The notes under the pieces: model-generated
The model's input: only the letters and a program-made list of their open reading frames with translations
Database searches by the model: none
What the model was told of the DNA's origin: nothing
In this document: positions 7,244-14,343 of the stretch, piece by piece
How positions within the stretch are numbered: the stretch's first letter is position 1
How the letters are laid out: the number at the start of each line of letters is the position of its first letter
Assembly: GCF_019656655.1 (NCBI RefSeq)
Contig: NZ_BPMV01000001.1
Location: forward strand, 2,852,001 to 2,916,000
Source of the DNA: Tsukamurella sp. TY48
GTDB lineage: Bacteria; Actinomycetota; Actinomycetes; Mycobacteriales; Mycobacteriaceae
DNA length: 64,000 nucleotides
Reading direction: 5' to 3'
Position numbers and translations under genes: made by a program

Positions 7244-8662
7244 ATGAATCGCAAGGCCAGCTCCATCACCGCCATCGTCGCCGCGGCCGCCGTCGCCGCG
7301 CTCCCCGTCTCCGGCGCCGTTGCACAGACCGCCGCGCCTGCGGCTGTCGCGCTGTCCGCTCAGGCGGCACCCGCCGCTGTAACACCTGCCGCCGTGATCA
7401 AGAACGTTGCGGCCACTACTGGTGCAGCTGCCCAGAGCGTAAGACTGGCACCGCTCGTCGTCGTCACCGATCAGGCAGGCCAGGCGCCTTCTGTGCAGAA
7501 GGCTGCCGCCGACGCGCCGGCGCCGACTCCGATCGCGCTTCCTGATGTTCCGAAGGAAGTCACCGATGCGCTCAACATCGCAGGCTTGCCCGTCGCCCTC
7601 GTGTGGCGGGTCGTGCAGACCGCCAACGGCATCTACACGGTTTGGTACAAGGCTCTCAATACGATCCCCGATGCCCTCCTCAAGGGCCAGTTCGGTCAGA
7701 TTCCGTCGCTGTTCACCGGCGCGATCAATGACTCTCTGACCTGGATCGCGACGGGTGCGGGTCCCAAGAAGGCGGAGACCCCCGCAACGGCGACGGCGCC
7801 GACCGCACCGACCGCTGAACTTCCTAAGGTCACCGTGCCGGACGTCATCACCGACGGCCTGAACGTGCTCGGCCTCCCGGTGCAAGCGGCGTGGGCGACC
7901 TTCCAGACGGGCGTCAAGGTCTACACGAACATCTACGGCCTCCAGTCGTCCATCCCCAACGCGATCATCAAGGGCCAGTGGGGCGATGTGCCCAACCTGA
8001 TCGTCAAGGCGATCAGCGACTCCATTTCCGCGGTAGTCGCCCTTCCGGTCAGTATCGCTACCTCGGCGACCACCTCCATCAATAAGCTGATCGCGGACCT
8101 CACGCCGAAGCCGGCTGCGGCAACGGCGAAGTCGGTCGACACCGTGAGCTCGGTGGCTCCGGCGAGCGCGGATGTCACGGCTGTCTCCACGTCGGCCGCT
8201 GATAACGCGGCAAAGAGCGGGGCCGTCGCGGTCGACACGAAGGCCGCCTCCCCGGCGACCAAGGCTCCCGAGACGACGGCCTCGGAGACGAAGGCCCCCG
8301 AGATCAAGACCCCGGAGACGAAGACGCCGGAGACGAAGACGCCGGAGACGAAGACGCCGGAGACGAAGACGCCGGAGACGAAGACGCCGGAGACGAAGAC
8401 GCCGGAGACGAAGACGCCGGAGACCAAGACCTCGGAGACCAAGACCTCGGAGACGAAGGCCTCGGAGTCTGCGACGTCCGGCTCCACCGCCGGCGCGACG
8501 AGCGATGCGGGTGCCTCGGCGGGGGCCACCGAGAAGGCGGGTTCGGCCTCCGAGAAGTCGACCGGCTCGTCGTCGAGCTCGCAGAGCACGGGCTCGTCGA
8601 GTTCCTCGTCCGATTCGTCTTCGTCCGCGAGTGGATCGTCGTCGGAGTCCACGAAGAACTGA
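7244..8662 (+). CDS. Secreted two-repeat protein with TPETK tandem repeats and Ser-rich tail
   Basis: I do not recognise this 472-residue protein. It has a signal peptide ending near AVA|QT (residue 27), an Ala-rich linker, then two related segments of about 70 residues beginning LPDVPKEVTDALNIAGLPV and VPDVITDGLNVLGLPVQAAW. Each continues with a WxxxQTxxxxYTxxY pattern and IPxAxxKGQxGxxPxL. The C-terminal part is disordered: eight TPETK units, two TSETK units, then a Ser-rich tail. The tail resembles wall-spanning or surface-exposed stalks. ATG 7244 has GAGGGA upstream and directly precedes the signal peptide, so it is preferred over the frame opening at 7190. It lies between two porin pairs in the same orientation; a porin-associated envelope role is only a guess. 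Confidence 0.8.
   Translation: MNRKASSITAIVAAAAVAALPVSGAVAQTAAPAAVALSAQAAPAAVTPAAVIKNVAATTGAAAQSVRLAPLVVVTDQAGQAPSVQKAAADAPAPTPIALPDVPKEVTDALNIAGLPVALVWRVVQTANGIYTVWYKALNTIPDALLKGQFGQIPSLFTGAINDSLTWIATGAGPKKAETPATATAPTAPTAELPKVTVPDVITDGLNVLGLPVQAAWATFQTGVKVYTNIYGLQSSIPNAIIKGQWGDVPNLIVKAISDSISAVVALPVSIATSATTSINKLIADLTPKPAAATAKSVDTVSSVAPASADVTAVSTSAADNAAKSGAVAVDTKAASPATKAPETTASETKAPEIKTPETKTPETKTPETKTPETKTPETKTPETKTPETKTPETKTSETKTSETKASESATSGSTAGATSDAGASAGATEKAGSASEKSTGSSSSSQSTGSSSSSSDSSSSASGSSSESTKN
8309..8458 (+). repeat. Tandem 15-bp repeats encoding TPETK/TSETK
   Basis: Ten in-frame 15-bp units lie end to end. The first, third-base-variant unit starts at 8309; units two to seven (8324-8413) are perfect copies of ACGCCGGAGACGAAG; the eighth ends 8428; two TSETK variants follow to 8458. 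Perfect arrays of this kind change copy number by slippage or recombination, in frame. Confidence 0.95.
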
Positions 8663-8997
8663 TCCGACATCAGCAAACGAGCAGCGCATACCCGCTCCGG
8701 GTGTGCGCTGCTCGTCTCTTTGTGGGACATCCGTCCGGGAAATCTCGGGCGGAGCTGCGCCAAGTGGTTCAGATACGTCCGTGTTTCACATCGCAAAGTG
8801 TCCGGGCTCACACCTCTCTTGTGTTAGGTTTCGCCTCACCCACAGTGTTGAGGTGACGGTGCCGCACGACCTGCGCGCATCGGTGGATCGCCCGGCGAAG
8901 CGCAGTCGCCGTGCTCGGCGACATCCATTCGTCACCGCCGCCCGTGGGTAATCCGGACGTGAGGGATCCGGTACTAACAGGTGAGGTGGAGACGGTT
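8663..8997 (+). promoter_or_regulatory. 335-bp spacer: terminator, then upstream region of porin A2
   Basis: After the terminator at 8677-8715 no gene is visible. The rest presumably holds the A2-B2 promoter. TTAGGTTTCGCCTCACC near 8825 loosely resembles a DtxR-type half site, and GGTGGAG at 8986-8991 is the likely ribosome-binding site for A2. I could not pick a convincing -10/-35 pair. Confidence 0.4.
8677..8715 (+). terminator. Strong terminator after the TPETK-repeat gene
   Basis: Arms 8677-8694 and 8698-8715 form an 18-bp stem with one G.T pair and a 3-nt loop, followed by CTCTTTG. Confidence 0.85.
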
Positions 8998-9645
8998 TTG
9001 AGAATCGCCGGATGGAAGACAGGCGGCGTACTCGCCGCGACGGCCGCGGTCGCGGTGCTCTCGGCGCCCGCGGCGAGCGCGGGTCCGCTGCCGAGTGGTG
9101 AGCGGGTTGTTCCGGCGCCGGATGGTTGGTCGGTGGTGTTGAAGTCGTCCGGTAATTCGGTGGCGATTCAGCCGTCGATGGCTACTCCGCAGTCGCGGAC
9201 GGCGTGGGTTTCCACGAATGGTGCGGTCACGGTGAAGGCTCCTGCGGACGCGAAGATCGAGGGCAAGCTCGGTGTCGGTCTGGTTGTGGGGTGTCAGTTC
9301 CCGGGGCAGATCGGTGGCGGTATCGATGTTTCGGGTCCGTCGGCGTCGCTGGGGATGACTGGTCCGGGTGTCGGTCTGGGTGGTGTTGGTGCCAACCTGG
9401 GTATTCCGTTGACTCCGGGTGCGACGTCGAGTGTGACGGGTTTCGCGCGTGGTGATCAGCCGGGTTCGATCGATTCGATCAAGTTCGCCAAGGCTGGTAC
9501 GTACAACGTGGCGATCAAGGATCACAACGTCGATATCAAGTTCTGCTCGGGTTATGCGCAGGCGCGTGTGGTGACCTGGGTGGAGATCAAGGGTGGCAAT
9601 CGTATTCAGGGTTTCCTGTACGGCGCCCCCTTCTCCCTGGGCTGA
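8998..9645 (+). CDS. MspA-family porin, type A (copy A2)
   Basis: The mature protein is identical to A1, and from 9078 to 9635 I find no DNA difference from A1 at 5742-6299. Signal peptides, upstream regions and the last few bases differ. I place the start at TTG 8998, giving a 215-residue precursor with signal peptide MRIAGWKTGG... cut after AASA and a GGTGGAG ribosome-binding site six bases upstream. GTG 8986 is the alternative. A TTG start could lower its translation relative to A1. It precedes B2 by 58 bp. Confidence 0.88.
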   Translation: MRIAGWKTGGVLAATAAVAVLSAPAASAGPLPSGERVVPAPDGWSVVLKSSGNSVAIQPSMATPQSRTAWVSTNGAVTVKAPADAKIEGKLGVGLVVGCQFPGQIGGGIDVSGPSASLGMTGPGVGLGGVGANLGIPLTPGATSSVTGFARGDQPGSIDSIKFAKAGTYNVAIKDHNVDIKFCSGYAQARVVTWVEIKGGNRIQGFLYGAPFSLG

Positions 9646-9703
9646 CCGAAACTCCCGCTCGCGTCCGTGAGGGCGCGAAACCGATTCTCACAAGGATGAA
9701 TTC

Positions 9704-10414
9704 ATGAAGAAGCTTGCGATGCGCGGTGCCGCCGCGACTGCCGCCGCCGGCGTCCTGTGCGGTGCGATCGCCGTCAGCCCCGCCGCCGCCGATACTTTCA
9801 TTCCCCTGGGGGTGTCGACCACCACGCAGAAGGTGGGCGATGCCAACATCACCGTGACCGTCAAGGATCACTCGGCGCGTCTGTCGCCGGGTATGGTCGC
9901 CCTGCCCACCACTCGCAACGCGTGGGTGTCGGGCAATGTGTCCGCGAAGATCGACGGCAAGGGTGCGAGTGGCGGCTCGATCGCAGCCGGGTACGCCGTG
10001 GGTTGCCAGGTCGATGTGGGCGCTGCTCAGGTCAACCTCGGTGCCAAGGCGGGGATCAACGACGCGAACGGCAATGTGCTGTCCCCCTCGGGCTACACGG
10101 GTGCGCCTTCGGTGTCGGGTTCGACTGGTGGCAGCCTGAAGCTCGCTGCCGGCAGCATCGGTACGCAGATGCTGACCTACGACCGCGCTACCTGGCCCTC
10201 CCCGGGCGACGAGTTCGCCCCCGACTGGGCGGAGCCGAGCACCGGGTTCAAGTTCACCGGCGCGAACGGGTCGCTGAGCTTCCAGGATCAGACCATCGGT
10301 GTGGACGGCTGTGCCGGTTACGCTCAGGCGAAGTTCTTCGCCAAGGTCAAGGCCAAGGTGGGGAACACCGAGGGCTACGTGATCCTCTGGGGCAAGCCCT
10401 TCTCGCTGGGCTGA
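9704..10414 (+). CDS. MspA-family porin, type B (copy B2)
   Basis: The 236-residue protein is nearly identical to B1 in the mature part, differing in a short loop (NDANGNVLSPSGYTG against NDKNGNVVDSTGYVG) and DEFAPDW against DEVSPDW. The signal peptide is diverged. Start ATG has CAAGGA upstream. DNA identity with B1 comes in long perfect runs interrupted by scattered, mostly synonymous changes, so the B pair is less homogenised than the A pair. A strong hairpin follows at 10435. Confidence 0.9.
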   Translation: MKKLAMRGAAATAAAGVLCGAIAVSPAAADTFIPLGVSTTTQKVGDANITVTVKDHSARLSPGMVALPTTRNAWVSGNVSAKIDGKGASGGSIAAGYAVGCQVDVGAAQVNLGAKAGINDANGNVLSPSGYTGAPSVSGSTGGSLKLAAGSIGTQMLTYDRATWPSPGDEFAPDWAEPSTGFKFTGANGSLSFQDQTIGVDGCAGYAQAKFFAKVKAKVGNTEGYVILWGKPFSLG

Positions 10415-10733
10415 GACCCTGCGTGATCGCCGAACGGGGCGGCATCCGGATCACCCCGGATGCCGCCCCGCGGCGTTTCCGTGCCGCCCCGGATGTGTCG
10501 GTTCTCTCAGGGAAATGGCACGAAATGTTAAGACTGCGGCAAACTGTTAAATCAGCGTTACCGAACGGCCCCTTCCCGGAATCTTCATGTTAGCTTTGTC
10601 GTCACTACCGCTCCCGGGTGCAGGCAAGCCCTTGAACTGCGCAGATGCGACATTTCGGCCATCGCGAAGCGAAACTCGCGTCTCTGCTGCGTTGCCACCC
10701 GGGCCGGACCGGCGGTGCTGAAAGGAACTCGGA
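10415..10733 (+). promoter_or_regulatory. 319-bp spacer: terminator and B3 upstream region
   Basis: It holds the B2 terminator (10435-10470), then an AT-richer stretch with GTTAA at 10527 and 10546 and GTTAC at 10557. The last two are 11 bp apart, as in OmpR-family direct repeats. A CATGTTAGCTTT block near 10590 could hold a -10. No gene is visible. Confidence 0.4.
10435..10470 (+). terminator. Terminator after porin B2
   Basis: Perfect 15-bp arms at 10435-10449 and 10456-10470 with a 6-nt loop. A GTTT follows at 10474. Confidence 0.85.
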
Positions 10734-11453
10734 ATGTCGTCTCATCTCGTTCGCAAGGCGGCCGTGGGAGCTATTGCAGCCACGGCCACCGTTGGACTGC
10801 TCGGACCGGTCGCCACCGCGGGCGCCGACACCGTCATCCCCGTGCGCAACGCCAGCGCAACCACGAAGATCGGCTCCGGCGGCTCGCTGACCGTCACGGT
10901 CAAGCAGCAGACGGCCCGCTTGTCGCCGGGCATGGTGGCCCTGCCGACCACGCGCAACGCCTGGGTGTCCGGCGTGGTCAGCGCCAAGATCGACGGTGCC
11001 GACCCGAGCGGTGGCTCGATCGAGGCCGGGTATGCCGTGGGTTGCCAGGTCGATGTGGGTAGTGCGAACGTCAATCTGGGCGCTTCGGCAGGCGTCAACA
11101 ACGACAGCGGAAACATCATTGACAGCACGGGGTACGTCGGCGCTCCGTCGGTCAAGGGCACTACTGGTGGTTCGATTTCGCTCGCTGCCGGTTCGATCGG
11201 CACGCAGTCGCTGACCTATGACCGCGCCACCTGGCCGAAGCCCGGCGACGAAGTGGCCCCGGACTGGTACGCGCCCGCCACCGATTTCGCGTTCGACGGC
11301 GCCTCGGGCGGCTTCACCTTCACTGATCAGACCATCGGTGTCGACGGCTGCGCCGGCTACGCACAGGCCCGCCTGTACGTGATCGTCAAGGGCACCGTCG
11401 GCAATTCCAAGGGCCGCCTGGTCCTGTGGGGTGACACGTTCACCCTCGGCTGA
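10734..11453 (+). CDS. MspA-family porin, type B, diverged copy (B3)
   Basis: The 239-residue precursor has a signal peptide cut near AGA|DT and the type B blocks AGYAVGCQVDVG, DRATWPKPGDE and VDGCAGYAQARLY. It is clearly more diverged from B1/B2 than they are from each other and has no type A partner. AAAGGAAC precedes the ATG at good spacing. It probably has its own promoter in the 319-bp spacer and ends at a double hairpin shared with convergent mscL. It may be a differently regulated subunit or a B-only channel. Confidence 0.9.
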   Translation: MSSHLVRKAAVGAIAATATVGLLGPVATAGADTVIPVRNASATTKIGSGGSLTVTVKQQTARLSPGMVALPTTRNAWVSGVVSAKIDGADPSGGSIEAGYAVGCQVDVGSANVNLGASAGVNNDSGNIIDSTGYVGAPSVKGTTGGSISLAAGSIGTQSLTYDRATWPKPGDEVAPDWYAPATDFAFDGASGGFTFTDQTIGVDGCAGYAQARLYVIVKGTVGNSKGRLVLWGDTFTLG

Positions 11454-11458
11454 GCTGC

Positions 11459-11484
11459 GTTCAGCGGGCCACAGACCGCTGAAC
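11459..11484 (+). terminator. First of two hairpins after porin B3
   Basis: Arms GTTCAGCGG (11459-11467) and CCGCTGAAC (11476-11484) are perfect, with an 8-nt loop. Confidence 0.6.
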
Positions 11485-11489
11485 GTGAG

Positions 11490-11518
11490 AAGGGCGGCCC
11501 CGCTGCGGGGGCCGCCCT
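11490..11518. terminator. Bidirectional terminator between porin B3 and mscL
   Basis: Perfect 12-bp arms at 11490-11501 and 11507-11518 lie between convergent genes, so it can serve both strands. Confidence 0.8.
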
Positions 11519-11541
11519 TCGTCGTTTCCGGACCGTGCCGG

Positions 11542-11991
11542 CTACTGCTGCTTCGGCTGCGTGGGGAACTGGCCCGTGGGCGGAAGCGCCGCGTGCGCGC
11601 CGCCCTGAGCCGCACCGGCCTGCGAGGCGAGCAGGTCGCGGATCTCCACCAGCACGTCCACCTCGTCCTCGGTGGCCGCGCTGCCGGCGCGGTTCTTCAG
11701 CGTCTCGTAGGGCAGGATCAGCACGAAGTACACCACCGCCGCCACCAGGATGAAGTTGATCCCCGCGGTGATCACGGCGCCGAGGTCGACCGTGGTGGCG
11801 GGAACGCCCTTCTTGATCTCCCAGGCGAGGCCCTGCACGCTGTCGCCGCCACCGATCGAGGCGATGAGCGGCTGCACGATGTGTTCGGTGAACGCGGTGA
11901 CGATGGCGGTGAACGCGGCACCGACCACGACGGCGACGGCCAAGTCGAGCACGTTGCCTTTGAGGAGAAAGTCTTTGAAGCCCTTGAGCAT
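11542..11991 (-). CDS. mscL: MscL, large-conductance mechanosensitive channel
   Basis: The 149-residue protein begins MLKGFKDFLLKGNVLDLAVAV, the amphipathic N-terminal helix and first pore helix of MscL. The second helix (GAVITAGINFILVAAVVYFVLIL) and an acidic, charged cytoplasmic helix (TEDEVDVLVEIRDLL) follow. Pentameric MscL opens under membrane tension to release solutes after hypo-osmotic shock. AAAGGATGG upstream supports the start. It is slightly larger than E. coli MscL through a Pro/Gln-rich C-terminal tail. In M. tuberculosis mscL likewise lies opposite the mprAB-pepD-moaB2 genes. Confidence 0.97.
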   Translation of the reverse strand: MLKGFKDFLLKGNVLDLAVAVVVGAAFTAIVTAFTEHIVQPLIASIGGGDSVQGLAWEIKKGVPATTVDLGAVITAGINFILVAAVVYFVLILPYETLKNRAGSAATEDEVDVLVEIRDLLASQAGAAQGGAHAALPPTGQFPTQPKQQ

Positions 11992-12049
11992 TGCTGTCCA
12001 TCCTTTGCGATTTCGTAACCTGTGTTACGCGTGAGGCAACTCTGCAGAA

Positions 12050-12055
12050 TATGCT
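12050..12055 (+). promoter_or_regulatory. -10 box TATGCT, leaderless-type promoter
   Basis: TATGCT lies exactly six bases before ATG 12062, so transcription should begin at or next to the start codon. No ribosome-binding site is present. Confidence 0.6.
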
Positions 12056-12061
12056 AACCAT

Positions 12062-12589
12062 ATGAACCGTTCCCGTGCAGTCGACGCGGGCGTTTCGGCG
12101 GGTGTGATTCTCGCCGTGGGGGGATTGGCCGCAGGCTGGTTCGGCGTCGAGCGCGCGGTACCCACCCCGATGACGCCCGTGCGCGACCAGACTTTCCGCG
12201 TCGGCAGCGGGACCACCGGCGAGGTGGAGTTCCGCGCACCGTCGGGCTGGGAACGCGTGCCCACGGGCCGGGCCGACGTCCTGCGCTTCGTGCACCCGCA
12301 GGGCAGCACGCTGACCGTGCGGCTCACCACCGGGATGAAGGACTTCGACACCGCCGCTCCGCGGCGCCTGCGCGAGCTGGAGGTGGGTGGGGTGAACGCC
12401 TCCTTCACCGGCGATGTGCGCGGCGACCGGTTCACCGGCCGCACCTGCACCGCGACCGCGGGGGAGCGGCGCGGCGATTGCGCCGTGGTCGCCAGCGAAA
12501 AGCTGCTGGTCACCGTGCTCACGCTCCGCACGGGCGACGGTCCGCTCGCCGACCTGCCCGCTCTCGTTCAGACGATGCGGACCTCGTGA
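12062..12589 (+). CDS. Membrane-anchored or secreted hypothetical protein
   Basis: The 175-residue protein has an N-terminal hydrophobic segment (about 8-28) that is an uncleaved anchor or signal sequence, and an extracytoplasmic domain with two cysteines (TGRTCTATAG and RRGDCAVV) that could form a disulfide. I do not recognise a family; the size and pattern recall actinobacterial sensor or stress-associated ectodomains, but this is not evidence of function. The gene overlaps the next one by TGATG, implying coupled translation with a PrsW-like membrane protease. Confidence 0.75.
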   Translation: MNRSRAVDAGVSAGVILAVGGLAAGWFGVERAVPTPMTPVRDQTFRVGSGTTGEVEFRAPSGWERVPTGRADVLRFVHPQGSTLTVRLTTGMKDFDTAAPRRLRELEVGGVNASFTGDVRGDRFTGRTCTATAGERRGDCAVVASEKLLVTVLTLRTGDGPLADLPALVQTMRTS

Positions 12590-13587
12590 TGCGCGACTGG
12601 GCCAGGCTGATCAGCGCCTGGGTGTTCGCGCTCGGGCTGGTCCTCGGCGCGGTGGTGCTGCTGCGCGATATGCCGGAGCGTCTCGCCGCGTCGTGGAAGG
12701 GCGTGGCCGCGGCGCTGCCGGTGATCCTGATCGCCGCCGTGCTCGTGGCGGGGACCATCGTGCTGCTCGACCGCTCGCACGCGCAGGTCCGATCCGCGTG
12801 GGGCCTGGCCTTCGCCTGGGGCGCGATCGGCGCCTGCGGGCTGGCGCTGCAGATCAACGGGTTCGCGTCCGACGCGGTGCTCGACGTGCTCGACGATCCG
12901 GGTGCCACCACCTGGAGCGCCGCCCTCATCGGCCCTCTCGACGAGGAGACCATCAAGGGCGCCGGCGTCGCCCTGCTGCTGGTGATGTACCGCGACCGGG
13001 TGCGCCGGCCGATGCAGGTCTTCGCCGTCGGTGCCTTCGCCGGGCTCGGATTCCAGGTGGTCGAGAACGTCTCGTACGCGGTGACCTTCGCGCTGCGGGA
13101 CGCGCAGTCCGACGTGGCCGGAGCGCTGACCGTCTCGATCCTGCGGGCCGTCTTCGGATTCCAATCGCACTGGGTGTACACCGGGCTGTTCGCGGTGGGC
13201 CTGATCCTGCTGCGCTCGCGTGCGGCGCTCGGACTGCTGGGCATCGCGCTCGCCTACCTGCTGCACTTCTGGTGGAACGCGCCGAGCGGGGAGAATCCGG
13301 CCATCGTGCTGCTCCTGCTGGTGCTCAAGTGCGCCGTTACCGTGGGCGTGCTGGCCGGTGCGTGGGTGTGGATGCTCTTCGAGCAACGACGGTGGCTGGC
13401 CGGCGCGATCCGCACGCCCGAGGCCGCGCAATTGGCACCGCCGCAGGAACTGGCGGCACTGCCCACCCGCGCGCAGCGGCGCAATGCGCAGCAGTACATG
13501 CGCTTCTACTACGGTCCGGCGGTCGCCGATGTCACCCGGCAGCGGCAGAACTGGCTGCTGCGCGAGCTCACCTACCGGGTCGGCTGA
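12589..13587 (+). CDS. PrsW-family intramembrane protease
   Basis: The 332-residue protein has about eight membrane helices and the motifs of PrsW/CAAX-type proteases: PLDEETIKG (EE pair), GFQVVENVSY (E), QSHWVYTG (H) and LHFWWN (H). PrsW of Bacillus cleaves an anti-sigma factor at site 1, and actinobacterial homologues are mostly uncharacterised. A C-terminal cytoplasmic tail of about 70 residues follows the last helix. ATG 12589 overlaps the previous stop (TGATG), so the upstream secreted protein may be a partner or substrate; that is inference. Confidence 0.85.
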   Translation: MRDWARLISAWVFALGLVLGAVVLLRDMPERLAASWKGVAAALPVILIAAVLVAGTIVLLDRSHAQVRSAWGLAFAWGAIGACGLALQINGFASDAVLDVLDDPGATTWSAALIGPLDEETIKGAGVALLLVMYRDRVRRPMQVFAVGAFAGLGFQVVENVSYAVTFALRDAQSDVAGALTVSILRAVFGFQSHWVYTGLFAVGLILLRSRAALGLLGIALAYLLHFWWNAPSGENPAIVLLLLVLKCAVTVGVLAGAWVWMLFEQRRWLAGAIRTPEAAQLAPPQELAALPTRAQRRNAQQYMRFYYGPAVADVTRQRQNWLLRELTYRVG

Positions 13588-13590
13588 CGA

Positions 13591-14244
13591 TCACCGGAAG
13601 ACCACCGACAGCGGCGAACTGAGCGCCGCGGCGGCCACCGCATGCGCCTCGCTCTCGGACATCGCCAGCATCGCCGTGCGGGCCTGCTGCCGCGGACCCT
13701 GTGCCGCCGCGGCCACCGCCACCGTGGCAGACCTGGCCAGGACCAGCGGCGCACCGTCGTCCTGGTCGCCGGCCCGTGGTTTGCGCTGGGCCACCACGTC
13801 GACCACGTCGCCGGGCCGCAGCAGGTCCATCGTGGCCGAATCCTGCAGTGCCACGGGCACGAGTCGCGCTCCCGGCCGGATCTGTCCCGCCGTGCGATCG
13901 GTGAGCACGCGCCGGTCGGTGAGGATCTCGCCGACGCCGACCGGCCCCGTCACCGACCGGCCGACGGCCTCGTCGGCCGCCGACAGCGCATCCTGCGGGG
14001 CGAGCTCGGCGGGAACCGTCGTGAGCCGCACGTCGTCGGCGGTGAGCTTGCCGCCGGGCCCCAGTTCGCGTGCGGCCGTGAGCACCTCGGCCCGCGGTCC
14101 GCGCGGCTCGGTGGTGACGGCGAGGACCAGGGCGAGCACCGCCAGCAGCGCGGCGGCCGCCCTCCGCGCCGCGAGGGTGCGGGCCCATCCCGGGCGCAGT
14201 GCCGCGCGCAGTCGCTCGGCGCCGGTCGGTTGCAACGAGTCCAT
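13591..14244 (-). CDS. SAF-domain membrane protein (CpaB/flagellar-assembly-like)
   Basis: The 217-residue protein has a basic N-terminus, one membrane helix (about 26-44, AAAALLAVLALVLAV) and then a SAF domain (about 55-125) of the kind in CpaB/RcpC pilus proteins: ARELGPGGKLTADDVRLTTVP and GRSVTGPVGVGEILTDRRV. A later RPGDVVDVVA segment also fits RcpC/CpaB. No pilus genes surround it, so its role is open. It converges on prsW with only 3 bp between the stops. Confidence 0.75.
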   Translation of the reverse strand: MDSLQPTGAERLRAALRPGWARTLAARRAAAALLAVLALVLAVTTEPRGPRAEVLTAARELGPGGKLTADDVRLTTVPAELAPQDALSAADEAVGRSVTGPVGVGEILTDRRVLTDRTAGQIRPGARLVPVALQDSATMDLLRPGDVVDVVAQRKPRAGDQDDGAPLVLARSATVAVAAAAQGPRQQARTAMLAMSESEAHAVAAAALSSPLSVVFR

Positions 14245-14343
14245 GACCGGACGCTACGACGGCGCACCGTCGGGCTCGGGGCGAAACCACGCTGCGATGC
14301 CCGGCCTGTGGAAAACCCCGAACCTGTGGAGGAAGGGCCCGGA

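Noticed and set aside
8309-8458. CRISPR-like array
   Set aside because: The 15-bp units have no spacers and encode TPETK in frame; no cas genes are present.
6251-8689. Very long minus-strand open frame (812 codons) opposite the porins and repeat protein
   Set aside because: It is a GC-rich shadow frame with extreme Arg/Leu/Gly repeats opposite the TPETK array and no start signal. The plus strand has signal peptides, ribosome-binding sites and family matches.
8825-8843. DtxR/IdeR iron box upstream of porin A2
   Set aside because: Only the left half TTAGGTT matches well; about 11 of 19 positions is too weak to call.
8172-8951. Arginine-rich plus-strand frame across the TPETK repeats
   Set aside because: It is a frameshifted reading of the 15-bp array, giving poly-Arg/Pro, and runs through the terminator at 8677-8715.
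5653-10414. Composite transposon carrying the duplicated porin pairs
   Set aside because: No transposase, IS end or target duplication is seen; identity is confined to coding parts, fitting duplication with gene conversion.
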